Of a stretch of DNA of 61,909 nt, positions 34,610 through 44,862 are shown one piece after another. The position numbers were made by a program, and so were the translations under genes. The notes beneath the pieces are model-generated. The model was not told the origin of the DNA. It saw nothing but the letters and a program-made list of their open reading frames with translations, and ran no database searches. Position 1 is the first letter of the stretch; the number at the start of each line of letters is the position of its first letter. Origin of the DNA: Marinilactibacillus piezotolerans (GTDB lineage: Bacteria > Bacillota > Bacilli > Lactobacillales > Carnobacteriaceae_A); the NCBI RefSeq assembly GCF_900114235.1, contig NZ_FOSJ01000010.1, positions 1 through 61,909 of the forward strand, in the 5' to 3' direction.

Positions 34610-35491
34610 ATGGAACTTCAAGGTTTCAAAGATATATTAGATTCTTTAAAAAACAAATCGTTTAGGGAAAAGCAGCTCCGAACTGCTGGTGTAATATCCG
34701 AATATGTGAAACAAAAGCATAATATAGATCTGGTTGTAGTTAGGGGATTATCCGTTGAAATTTATACTGAAGGGGGATATTCTACCCAAGATATTGATTT
34801 TGTTTGAGTGGGTCATGAAAAAATTATGTCTGCTCTTTTAGATTTAGGATTTAAGAGATTAGGAAAAGATAGTTTGCATGAAGAACTAAAAGTATATGTT
34901 GAAGTTCCTGGTTCTATATTAGAAGATTCGGATGAAAAGTATATAAATCAGATTATTACTGATGATCAATTCAGATTAAATGTTATTGGAATTGAAGATA
35001 TCATTAAGGATCGGATCAGAGCTTATTTACATTTTAAAGAATATAATCAAAGAGATTGGATCTATCAGTTAATAAAAAGACATCTTAAATATTTGGATAT
35101 TTCATATATTGAAAAAACCCTTGATGTTGAGGAAAAGGCAATCTTCACTAATTTTCTAGATTTAGCAAAAGAGGTAAATTCAGCTGACGATCAACATTTC
35201 AAAATGACATCATTTCTTGAAAAGAATCATATTCCCTATACGATTACTGAAGGTAGCATCATTACTATACCAGCTAGAGAAACTTATTATGGATTTACTA
35301 TGACTCCATATTATATGGTATATACTTATATGGATGAAGAAGATAAAATATTTGTACCAATCCGAAGTAAGTATTTAACTTTAGTTGAATTAATAGAACA
35401 ATTAGAAAAAATACCGTATAAAGAAGTGAAAGATATTAGGAAAATTATCACTTATCTACATCAAATAAGTCATAGCCAAATTAAAGAATAA
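34610..35491 (+). pseudogene. DUF6036-like nucleotidyltransferase-fold protein with in-frame TGA
   Basis: The N-terminal fragment (34610-34807) contains VVVRGLSVEIYTEGGYSTQD then IDF, the nucleotidyltransferase-like GG...T-x-D-I-D pattern of DUF6036/AbiEii-like proteins. Frame then meets TGA at 34805-34807 and continues without shift to 35491 (VGHEKIMSALLDLGF...). A TGG-to-TGA change (Trp to stop) is the simplest explanation. Joined length is 293 residues. AAGGGAG precedes the first ATG. Such proteins occur in toxin-antitoxin or abortive-infection modules, so this may be an inactivated toxin. Confidence 0.7.
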
Positions 35492-35546
35492 GTATTTTCA
35501 GGATTTTAAATAAATATGTTATAATAAAAAAAAGGAGGAGTGGACG

Positions 35547-35747
35547 ATGTCAGATATAAAAGTCAAATTAGATAAAAAAGAAGTTCCGAAAGGCATGACT
35601 TTAATGGAGTCTAAACTATTAAGTGAACGATTATCGCATAAAATTCCTTATAGTACTGGTCGCAAACGTCCAAGAAATTTCTCCGAGAAAAAAACTTTAT
35701 TGCGGTGGGAAAAAGAACGTAATGGGAAAAAAATTGGGCATATTTAA
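35547..35747 (+). CDS. Small basic protein, unknown, possible partner of the nucleotidyltransferase
   Basis: 66-aa, strongly basic C-terminal half (YSTGRKRPRNFSEKKTLLRW). It has a very good ribosome site (AGGAGG) 8 nt upstream and ends 18 nt before a strong terminator, so it is likely translated. Being the only intact gene of the 1.9-kb repeat-bracketed cassette, it may be a small antitoxin or RNA-binding protein. No family recognised. Confidence 0.6.
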   Translation: MSDIKVKLDKKEVPKGMTLMESKLLSERLSHKIPYSTGRKRPRNFSEKKTLLRWEKERNGKKIGHI

Positions 35748-35765
35748 TCATACTTGAATCTTGAC

Positions 35766-35795
35766 AAAGAAGCCCTCAACGGGGCTTCTTTTTAT
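35766..35795 (+). terminator. Terminator of the nucleotidyltransferase cassette
   Basis: A 10-bp perfect stem AAAGAAGCCC / GGGCTTCTTT (35766-35775 and 35782-35791) with a 6-nt loop and T-run. Confidence 0.9.
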
Positions 35796-36009
35796 TATAT
35801 TACCTTGAAAAAGTAACTATAAATAGCTGAGAATAATTTGGAAATTGATTCGGATGAAAATTTTTTCTGAAATACAAAAGTATATTCTAACAATTATTTT
35901 AGGGTAGTGAAGAAAGTAAGGTATTAATACAGAAGCCTATTTTGCTGGAAGTAGCTGCAGCGTTAAACTATCTAATACCTTATTCAAATTTATAAACATT
36001 CTTCTACAA

Positions 36010-36080
36010 ATTATTCAAGAACTGAATTCATAGAACAAGCTGCAGGGAACATACTGAGCTTGTTCTTTTTTAGTTAAAAA
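36010..36080 (+). repeat. Direct repeat copy 2 (mga 3' remnant plus terminator)
   Basis: Second copy of the repeat at 34017-34088. Here the last codons of the Mga-like gene have no gene in front of them, so this copy is the orphan. It includes the same terminator (GAACAAGC ... GCTTGTTC, T-run). Confidence 0.85.
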
Positions 36081-36192
36081 TTTTTCACTTAATATAAAGA
36101 AATTCATTGGTATTGTAGGATTTTAGAGCCTATTATCCAAAAATCTCTCAAAAAATTTTAAAATTAAAAAAAAGCTGACATTTTTTTTGGAA

Positions 36193-36206
36193 GAAAAACG
36201 GTTACA
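36193..36206 (+). promoter_or_regulatory. cre-like site at the glpK promoter
   Basis: GAAAAACGGTTACA matches the cre consensus except at the first two bases. It overlaps a TACAAT -10-like hexamer (36203-36208) 45 nt before the glpK ATG, a position suited to CcpA repression. Confidence 0.45.
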
Positions 36207-36210
36207 ATGA

Positions 36211-37758
<1,548 letters not shown>

Positions 37759-37775
37759 AAGGAGGAAATAGAAGT

Positions 37776-39611
37776 ATGAATTTCTCAATTGAACGAAGAA
37801 AGCAAGATATCCAAACTTTAAAAGAAGAAACTCTTGATGTCTTGATCATTGGAGGCGGAATCACAGGTGCTGGAATTGCCTTGCAAGCCAGCGCTTCTGG
37901 ACTAAAAACTGGATTAGTAGAAATGCAGGATTTTGCAGAAGGAACCTCTTCTCGCTCTACTAAATTAGTTCATGGTGGAATCCGTTACTTGAAAAACTTC
38001 GATGTAGAAGTTGTAGCAGATACTGTTCAAGAACGAGCTGTCGTACAAGGAGTTGCGCCACATATTCCTAAAGCTGATCCAATGATCCTACCGATTTATG
38101 ATGAACCGGGTTCAACCTTTTCAATGTTTTCATTAAAAGTTGCAATGGATTTATATGATCGCTTGGCAGGCGTTACCGGAACAAAATATGCCAATTATAC
38201 TTTGACAAAAGCAGAAGTTCTTGATCGTCTCCCACAACTTAATCCCAAAGGACTACTCGGTGCAGGAGTTTACTTGGACTACCGCAATAATGATGCCCGC
38301 TTAGTGATTGAAAATATTAAACAAGCTGCTGCAGATGGTGGACATATGGTTAGCCGGATGAAAGTAATAGGAATCTTACATGATGAGAAAGGTAAGGTTT
38401 CAGGAGCGGAAGTAGAGGATCTATTATCAGGAGAAAGGTTTGAAATCAACGCACGTGTTGTGTTGAACTCAACTGGTCCTTGGTCTGATACGATTCGTCA
38501 AATGGATGATAAACTAGATGTCCTTCCTCAAATGAGACCGACTAAAGGTGTTCATTTAGTGGTTGATCGTGAAAAATTACAAGTACCACAGCCCACTTAT
38601 TTCGATACAGGTAAAAAAGATGGTCGAATGGTGTTTGTGATTCCTCGTGAAGAAAAGACTTACTTTGGAACGACTGATACGGATTATAATGGAGATTTTG
38701 CACATCCAACTGTTGAGCAAGATGATGTCGACTATCTGTTAGAGGTTGTTAATACTCATTATCCTTCAGCGAATCTTACCATTGATGATATTGAATCAAG
38801 CTGGGCAGGATTAAGACCATTGATCTCAACAAATGGTGGTTCCGATTATAATGGTGGAAATAACCAAGCGATTACAGATGAAAGTTTCGATCATATCCTT
38901 TCTACTATTACTAAATATCAAGAAGGTAAAACGGATCGGAACGAAGTAGAAAGTGCCCTTAAAAATATTGAAACAAGTAATTCTGAATCTGATTTTAATC
39001 CTTCTGCAATCTCTCGTGGTAGTACTCTGGACATTGATGAAGATGGATTGTTAACAGTAGCAGGGGGTAAAATAACAGATTATCGTAAGATGGCTTTGGG
39101 TGCTATGAAAAAGGTTATTGAAATATTGGAGCAAAATTACAGCTTAACGTATGATCTGATAGATTCTACTAAATATCCAGTTTCAGGTGGAGATATTGAT
39201 CCATCAAAAGTGGAAGAAGAAACAGAAAAAATAGCACAAATTGGAATTGAAAAAGGATTAAGTGAATCAGAAGCACTATATTTGGCTAATCTATATGGTT
39301 CAAATGCACCTAAAGTATTTTCTTTACTAGATGATGTAGAAAAAGTAGCAGGACTGAATGCAGCAGAAGCTGTTAGTTTAAGATATGCCATGGATGAAGA
39401 AATGACATTGACACCTAGTGATTTCTTGATTCGTCGTACAAACCATATGTTGTTTAAACGTGATACTTTAGATAACATAAAAGAATCAGTGATTAGGGAA
39501 ATGGCTCGTTATAATGATTGGTCAGATGAGGAAAAAGCTAACTATACTAAAGAATTAGAAGTAGCGATTGCAGAGTCTGACTTAAAACACTTAAAAGGAG
39601 ATAAAAAGTAG
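37776..39611 (+). CDS. glpO: Alpha-glycerophosphate oxidase
   Basis: FAD enzyme converting glycerol-3-phosphate to dihydroxyacetone phosphate; GlpO-type enzymes use O2 and release H2O2. FAD motif IIGGGITGAGIA at 25-36, GTSSRSTKLVHGGIRYL near 55-71. The 611-aa length and the insert around residues 370-415 favour the Lactobacillales oxidase over a quinone-linked GlpD. GGAGG ribosome site; its stop is directly followed by the glpF ATG. The enzyme works with GlpK and GlpF on imported glycerol. Confidence 0.93.
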   Translation: MNFSIERRKQDIQTLKEETLDVLIIGGGITGAGIALQASASGLKTGLVEMQDFAEGTSSRSTKLVHGGIRYLKNFDVEVVADTVQERAVVQGVAPHIPKADPMILPIYDEPGSTFSMFSLKVAMDLYDRLAGVTGTKYANYTLTKAEVLDRLPQLNPKGLLGAGVYLDYRNNDARLVIENIKQAAADGGHMVSRMKVIGILHDEKGKVSGAEVEDLLSGERFEINARVVLNSTGPWSDTIRQMDDKLDVLPQMRPTKGVHLVVDREKLQVPQPTYFDTGKKDGRMVFVIPREEKTYFGTTDTDYNGDFAHPTVEQDDVDYLLEVVNTHYPSANLTIDDIESSWAGLRPLISTNGGSDYNGGNNQAITDESFDHILSTITKYQEGKTDRNEVESALKNIETSNSESDFNPSAISRGSTLDIDEDGLLTVAGGKITDYRKMALGAMKKVIEILEQNYSLTYDLIDSTKYPVSGGDIDPSKVEEETEKIAQIGIEKGLSESEALYLANLYGSNAPKVFSLLDDVEKVAGLNAAEAVSLRYAMDEEMTLTPSDFLIRRTNHMLFKRDTLDNIKESVIREMARYNDWSDEEKANYTKELEVAIAESDLKHLKGDKK

Positions 39612-40328
39612 ATGACTGGAGATATGTTAACGATATTTAGTGAGTTTTTAGGAACGATGATATTAATTTTGCTTGGTGATGGTGTAGTTGCTGCTGTCAG
39701 CTTGAAAAAAAGTAAAGCAGAAGGAGCAGGATGGGTTGCAATTACAATGGGCTGGGGCGCCGGTGTAGCTATGGCCGTTTATATCTCTGGATTTATGGGA
39801 CCCGCTCATTTAAATCCAGCTGTAACGCTTGGTATGGCAATGATTGGTAATTTGGAATGGTCAATGGTTATACCATTTATAATTGCCCAAGTAGCTGGAG
39901 CAATTGTCGGAGCTGTCTTAGTCTGGCTGACATATCTTGCTCACTTCAGAGAAACAACCGATCAAGGAGCAATTCTAGGTACATTTGCAACAGCTCCGGA
40001 AATTTACGATACTGTCAGCAATGTAATGTCAGAAGTTATCGGAACTTTTGTATTAGTATTCGGGATCATGGCATTTGGACAAAACTCATTTACCGATGGG
40101 TTAAATCCTCTAGTTGTTGGTGTATTGATTCTATCAATCGGTCTTTCACTTGGAGGTTCTACTGGGTACGCAATCAACCCTGCTCGTGACTTAGGTCCCC
40201 GTATTGCCCATGCATTCTTGCCACTGAAAAATAAAGGCGGATCAGACTGGGGATACTCTTGGATTCCAGTAGTAGCTCCAATGTTGGGTGCTGCTCTTGC
40301 CGCATTGCTTTATATGGTTATCATTTAA
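39612..40328 (+). CDS. glpF: Glycerol uptake facilitator
   Basis: Aquaporin-family glycerol channel. Both NPA boxes are present, HLNPAVT (~70) and AINPARDLGPR (~190); the Asp after the second box is typical of glycerol facilitators. Six transmembrane segments, 238 aa. Starts immediately after the glpO stop with AAAAGGAG upstream. Operon end marked by a 20-bp stem terminator. Confidence 0.96.
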   Translation: MTGDMLTIFSEFLGTMILILLGDGVVAAVSLKKSKAEGAGWVAITMGWGAGVAMAVYISGFMGPAHLNPAVTLGMAMIGNLEWSMVIPFIIAQVAGAIVGAVLVWLTYLAHFRETTDQGAILGTFATAPEIYDTVSNVMSEVIGTFVLVFGIMAFGQNSFTDGLNPLVVGVLILSIGLSLGGSTGYAINPARDLGPRIAHAFLPLKNKGGSDWGYSWIPVVAPMLGAALAALLYMVII

Positions 40329-40392
40329 AAATATTCTAATAGTTTAGTAATTTACACATGCGTTCTAAATAAAGAATAGTTGAGCGTAACTG

Positions 40393-40445
40393 ATCGACCG
40401 ACTTAAGTTTGGTATTTGTCCAAACTTAAGTCGGTCGATTTTTAT
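40393..40445 (+). terminator. Terminator of the glycerol operon
   Basis: A perfect 20-bp stem: ATCGACCGACTTAAGTTTGG at 40393-40412 and its complement at 40420-40439, 7-nt loop, followed by TTTTT. Confidence 0.95.
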
Positions 40446-41375
40446 TTCATTAAATCTATAAGATAAACTGACAGGAATAGGATAAAATGAATGAGTAGAA
40501 CATGTCATCAACTGCTATAGGAAAACATTTCATTTTTTTGTCCTTAATGATAATTATGAGACATGCATTCTTTTGGGAATAAGTAGTGCCTATCATCTCA
40601 GAATGGAGCAAAGTACGAAAATTTCAGGCATCTTATATTCACATTAAGGTTATAGTAGAGTGTTATTTACCGACTCAAGTAAGAATTAACGTTCAGTTGG
40701 TAGATAACAGATCTTTCTGTATCAGCTTAACTAGGAATTAACGTTCAGTTGGTAGATAACAGCTCTTTCTGTGTCAACTCAAGTAGGAATTGACATTCAG
40801 TTGACATATAACAGCTGTTTCTGTGCCAACTCAATTAGGAATTAGCATTCAGTTGACAGATAACAGGAGCTACTGTGCTAACTCAAGTATAATCTATTCC
40901 GTGGCTGGCAGATAAAGACTCCTTCTGTGTAAACTCTAGCTGCATTCATTATTCACCTGATACATAAAGTTGATTTTTTAACAAAATAGTTTATTTTTAT
41001 ATTTAAAGATGCGGAACTCACTCACTTTAAACAAATAATCAATCACGTTAGGATAAAAGCAATCTTATATTATATGAGTAGAAAAGGTACTTAAAAATAA
41101 GCCTTCAGACTTTTAGTGAAAGGTTTGCTTCTACTGGAAGTAACTGAAAGTAGAAGGTTAGTCTAAACTTCTGAACTCTTTTCGCTTTTAATTCTTTAAC
41201 AACTCACTATGTAAAAATCAATATAGGATAAATCTTGATACGATTAATGATTGCATAATAGATCTTAGACAATTAAACTTAGACTATTAAGTGAACAAGC
41301 TTTAAAGTTAAAAATTTTTATCTAAATAATAAAATAAGCTTAGCCAAATTGATTATAATAAAGGGCGGAGATAAA
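40446..41375. other. Long intergenic region between glp operon and DUF6933 gene
   Basis: About 930 nt without a credible gene. The main content is the second 52-bp repeat array (40694-40905 with degenerate flanks). The remainder is AT-rich. Around 41100-41190 there are GCTTCTACTGGAAGTAAC-type segments with partial self-complementarity, but I cannot assign them. Confidence 0.5.
40694..40905. repeat. Tandem array of the 52-bp intergenic repeat (array 2)
   Basis: CAGTT starts occur at 40694, 40746, 40798 and 40850, all 52 bp apart, with a degenerate unit at 40902 and a partial one before 40694. A typical unit begins CAGTTGGTAGATAACAG and contains GTCAACTCAAGTAGGAATT. Period, start motif, ATAA and the central ACTCAA block match array 1 at 30801, so both arrays are one family. 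Within a unit, CAACT and AGTTG can pair as a weak hairpin. Confidence 0.85.
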
Positions 41376-42980
41376 ATGAGATTTCATTGTACGAAAAAGT
41401 TGCTTGATTTGTTGGGTAAGAGTTCAAAGCTATATGATTCTGATCCGTTACCTGTACATCCAGTGGACAAAGTGATTAATCAAGATGAATTATATGACTG
41501 GCACGCTTCGGTAACTGAAGCAGATGGAAGTTATATCGTAACGTTCATAAATGATTTGACAAGTTTTCCCGTAGCCGTAGGACTATTTGATTTAGAAAGT
41601 ATGCATGAAGTTTTTGAAGCTTTTGAAAATGTTCTAGGTGAAGTCATGCTTAGACAAAAAATCGATAAACAAATTGTTTTCGAATATCTGGAAAATCTTG
41701 AGCCGCCTGTCTTGACTAAAACAATTAGCCGTGCCAAAACAGGTCCATTGTCAGCTGTAACCATTGATGCCAAAAATAGACTATATGATGAAGAGTTTAC
41801 AACTTATTTTGATCCTGTTGAGTTTACAATTGAGCTGTCAGAGATACCGAGAGTGAAAAATGGAAAAGCCTTTGATCCAGCTGAAAATTGGGTAGATATT
41901 TGGGATGAACGCAGTAAACTAGAAGATGGTTATCTAAGACCTGTTGTATCTGATGAATTTCTAACTGAGGATGGTCAACCCACACAAGCAGACTGGATGG
42001 CTTTTTATGAAACAGTTGATAAAATCAAAAAAGCAGCCCCTTGGAGAAAGATTTCTGATGATGAGTTGATTGCCGTTATGGATCCAGATACTGAAGAGTG
42101 GATTTATTGTTCCGTTATGGGAAGACTAGGAGAATTTTCCGGAATTGGTCTATTTGAAGGAAAAAAAGGGTTGGAAAGTCTTGTGAAAGTCTATTCAGTA
42201 GATCATTTTATACCAGATTATCAGTTGAAATCCATTCAAGATTGCTTGTTGCTATCTTTTGTCAGTAGAACGGATATAGAAACAGATAATTTTGAGAGAT
42301 TACAAAAGTTGAATTTGCTTGAAAATAATTACTATTTTTTACCTGAAATTATGAAACACACACCTGGATTTGTTCCATGGTCTATACTTTCAAAAGCTGA
42401 AGTAAGACGGGCTACACTCATACTCAGTCAAATTCTAATCGTTATAAGCAAACTTGGGTATGAAGATTCACTGCCACGACTGATGGATGGCATCGTTACG
42501 AGCCGTTTCAAGCAAGAAGGAAAATGGGAAACGAGTGAACATCCATTACCAGATTTAAAAAGTTTGTTTGACCAAGAATCTTATGTTTTCAAAAATGAGA
42601 TTGTGATCCATCAGATTAAAAAGGCGCCTAAGAGTAATATTTCGATCCAGGTTGACGCTGCTCATGCACCAGCCGTTCTTCAGGAACATCCACAAGACAG
42701 ACCTTATTATCCAATTATTAATTTATGCGTAGAAGAAGCAAGCATGGAAGTTTTAAGTGCGGTAACCTATCCAGAAATGAAACAAAATCCGGAACATATT
42801 CTAGAATGTGTAGTAGAAGTTTGTAAGGAAATCAGGCCAAAGGAAATTATTGTCAGAAACCATACGATTGAATGGGTATTAGCAGACTTCTGTAATAAAT
42901 CGGATATTAAACTCGTCATAAGAGAGCGATTGCCTGAACTTGATGAAGTTATCATACAAATGGAAAATGAGTTTAATTAG
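41376..42980 (+). CDS. DUF6933-like plus DUF6930/DUF7309-like protein, unknown function
   Basis: 534-aa soluble protein. The N-terminal ~150 residues (MRFHCTKKLLDLLG, later FINDLTSFPVAVG) resemble DUF6933; the remainder, ending in VVEVCKEIRPKEIIVRN and following, resembles DUF6930/DUF7309. Family names are from memory. The ATG at 41376 has GGCGGAG upstream. Monocistronic or loosely linked to the CpsB-like gene 59 nt downstream. No catalytic motif recognised. Confidence 0.65.
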   Translation: MRFHCTKKLLDLLGKSSKLYDSDPLPVHPVDKVINQDELYDWHASVTEADGSYIVTFINDLTSFPVAVGLFDLESMHEVFEAFENVLGEVMLRQKIDKQIVFEYLENLEPPVLTKTISRAKTGPLSAVTIDAKNRLYDEEFTTYFDPVEFTIELSEIPRVKNGKAFDPAENWVDIWDERSKLEDGYLRPVVSDEFLTEDGQPTQADWMAFYETVDKIKKAAPWRKISDDELIAVMDPDTEEWIYCSVMGRLGEFSGIGLFEGKKGLESLVKVYSVDHFIPDYQLKSIQDCLLLSFVSRTDIETDNFERLQKLNLLENNYYFLPEIMKHTPGFVPWSILSKAEVRRATLILSQILIVISKLGYEDSLPRLMDGIVTSRFKQEGKWETSEHPLPDLKSLFDQESYVFKNEIVIHQIKKAPKSNISIQVDAAHAPAVLQEHPQDRPYYPIINLCVEEASMEVLSAVTYPEMKQNPEHILECVVEVCKEIRPKEIIVRNHTIEWVLADFCNKSDIKLVIRERLPELDEVIIQMENEFN

Positions 42981-43039
42981 GCTATTGAGCAGCATTAATG
43001 ATTGTCATAAATAATGATATTTGAAGGGGTGAGCAAAAG

Positions 43040-43807
43040 ATGATCGACTTGCATTGTCATATTTTACCTGGCATAGATGACGGAGCTAGTACAATGAAGG
43101 AATCCGTGGAAATGGCTCGCTTAGCTGTTGCTGAAGGGATTACTCACTTATTAGCTACTCCGCATCATATGAATCGCAATTGGATGAATGAGAAAAGCAA
43201 AGTTGTTGAGTTAGTGAATGAAGTTCAATCTGAAATTGACCGTGAAGGTATTCCATTGACTATTTATCCGGGGCAAGAAGTTCGAATCTATGGAAATATG
43301 CTAGAGGATATAGGAAAAGATAAATTGTTATTCACAGATGAATTGCAACAGTATCTCTTGGTAGAATTTCCAACTGCTTCGATTCCCAATTTTACTGAAC
43401 GTTTATTTTATGATCTTCAAACTAATGGAAAGACGCCAATTATTGTACACCCTGAACGTAATCGGGTAATTCAAGAAGATCCGCATAAGCTGAAAGAGTT
43501 CGTACAGCATGGAGCGTTAGCACAATTGACAGCTGCTAGTTATACCGGCGGATTCGGAAAACAAATACAAAAATTGAGTAAACAAATGATCGATGCTGAC
43601 CTTGTTCATTTTATTGCTTCTGATGCTCATAATACAACAAATAGGGCATTTCATATGAAAGAAGCACATAATCTAGTGATGAAAGAATTCGGGCGTCATA
43701 AATGGCATCAGTTTGATCAGACAACAAAAGACTTGATTAATGGAGATGTGGTCATACCGCCTACACCAACCAATATTGCAAAGAAAAAGTTTTTTGGCCT
43801 ATTTTAG
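43040..43807 (+). CDS. cpsB: CpsB/YwqE-type PHP-fold tyrosine-protein phosphatase
   Basis: Manganese-dependent phosphatase that dephosphorylates bacterial tyrosine kinases controlling polysaccharide synthesis. PHP motifs are intact: IDLHCHILPGIDDGA at the N-terminus, LLATPHH, GQEVRI, IIVHPERN and FIASDAHN. 255 aa, full length. GGGGTGAG ribosome site. No capsule genes or BY-kinase lie nearby, so it is an orphan copy; its substrate is elsewhere. Confidence 0.9.
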   Translation: MIDLHCHILPGIDDGASTMKESVEMARLAVAEGITHLLATPHHMNRNWMNEKSKVVELVNEVQSEIDREGIPLTIYPGQEVRIYGNMLEDIGKDKLLFTDELQQYLLVEFPTASIPNFTERLFYDLQTNGKTPIIVHPERNRVIQEDPHKLKEFVQHGALAQLTAASYTGGFGKQIQKLSKQMIDADLVHFIASDAHNTTNRAFHMKEAHNLVMKEFGRHKWHQFDQTTKDLINGDVVIPPTPTNIAKKKFFGLF

Positions 43808-44056
43808 GCAATTTATTGTTTATGAGTATGATGAACTATCAAAAGTTAAAATATTTGATTTTTAAAGATCAGAAATACTTTTCGTTCTATAATATATTGG
43901 AAAAATTATTTAAGATTTTATATGCTGTTTTATCAACTTTTTTATTTGTTTTAGCAAGAAATTTTGTCTAAATAAGAAAATAGATTTACTAAATCAAAAC
44001 TATATGTAATTTTGATTGATGAACTTTTGAATTTCGATACTGGCTGCTATAGCCGC

Positions 44057-44103
44057 AAATAGCTTTTCTATTCTCTACTGAGGATAGGAAAGCTATTTTT
44101 TAT
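44057..44103 (+). terminator. Terminator between cpsB-like and sigma-factor genes
   Basis: 15-bp arms AAATAGCTTTTCTAT (44057-44071) and ATAGGAAAGCTATTT (44084-44098) pair with one G-T wobble and lead into a T-run. Confidence 0.75.
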
Positions 44104-44240
44104 TAAGAAAATGATTAAATTGGCACCCTTAATTTGACGTTTGTCAATCATTCAACTCGATTCGGTTCGATTAATAAGAGTTTGTCACGGATTTAGTTAG
44201 TTTTGTCTTTTTGAATGAGTGTACTTAAACTTTTAAAGTG

Positions 44241-44266
44241 GATGTATACAAGGCCTTGTATACATC
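44241..44266. promoter_or_regulatory. Perfect 26-bp palindrome, candidate operator
   Basis: Half-site GATGTATACAAGG at 44241-44253 is followed with no gap by its exact complement CCTTGTATACATC at 44254-44266. It lies 33 nt before the sigma-factor ATG and 14 nt before its ribosome site region. A perfect dyad this long suggests a dimeric regulator site controlling the sigma/amidase operon. Confidence 0.7.
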
Positions 44267-44299
44267 AAACAGGAGATCTTCAGAAAATTGAGGAAAGAT

Positions 44300-44845
44300 A
44301 TGAATAGAATTTTAAAAGAGGAAATGGAGCAGGACTTTTTCTATGTTCATGATTCAATTGTATATGGTGCAATCAAAAAGTGCGGTATTCATTATGACCA
44401 CGCAAACTATGATGACTTTGTTCAAATCGGACGCATAAAACTGGTAGATGCTTATAAAGAATTCCCAAAATCTTTATTCAATGAAGAATACTTTTATCAG
44501 TTTACTGGATATGCTTACCGGAAAGTCTATTGGGCACTTATGGATCAGATTAGAAAAGAACAACGAATTTTTGAAAGAGAAGCGGCTTTACCAGATTCAT
44601 TTGAAGAATGGCAGATGACTGATCCAGAACCATTTGATGAGGATTTTGTGATGTGGGAATTATTTCACTCTATGCTTCAGTGTCTTTCAGAAAAGGAACA
44701 GGTCTATTTGAAGGATTCAGTGATAGAACAATTGACCATTACAGAAATTGCGAAAAAAAGGAAAGTCAGTAGGAAAACAGTATATGCTTGGAGGAAACAA
44801 GTAGCCAAGAAACTGGAACATTATCAAGCTGTAATAAAAAAATAA
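44300..44845 (+). CDS. Sigma-70-family factor, ComX/SigH-like
   Basis: 181-aa sigma-like protein. Region 2-like segment YDDFVQIGRIKLVDAYKEFP (~37-56) and a region 4 helix-turn-helix LTITEIAKKRKVSRKTVYAW near the C-terminus. Size and layout resemble ComX/SigH competence sigma factors of Lactobacillales, but phage-type sigma factors look similar. ATG at 44300 with GAGGAAAG upstream; an in-frame TTG at 44288 is less likely. A perfect palindrome precedes it. The amidase gene follows by 17 nt and a ComK-like gene is convergent, supporting a competence- or lysis-linked regulon. Confidence 0.7.
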   Translation: MNRILKEEMEQDFFYVHDSIVYGAIKKCGIHYDHANYDDFVQIGRIKLVDAYKEFPKSLFNEEYFYQFTGYAYRKVYWALMDQIRKEQRIFEREAALPDSFEEWQMTDPEPFDEDFVMWELFHSMLQCLSEKEQVYLKDSVIEQLTITEIAKKRKVSRKTVYAWRKQVAKKLEHYQAVIKK

Positions 44846-44862
44846 TTAGGAGATGAAGATAA

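Larger units (their letters stand above)
43808..44299. other. Intergenic region with terminator and palindrome
   Basis: No gene. It contains a terminator (44057-44103) and a perfect 26-bp palindrome (44241-44266) just upstream of the sigma-factor gene; otherwise AT-rich sequence. Confidence 0.5.

Noticed and set aside
34805-34807. TGA in the nucleotidyltransferase as selenocysteine
   Set aside because: No selenoprotein family, SECIS-like hairpin or selenium genes seen; Trp to stop is simpler.
44241-44266. Palindrome as a telomere-resolution site or replication origin
   Set aside because: No protelomerase or Rep gene nearby; position before a coding gene favours an operator.
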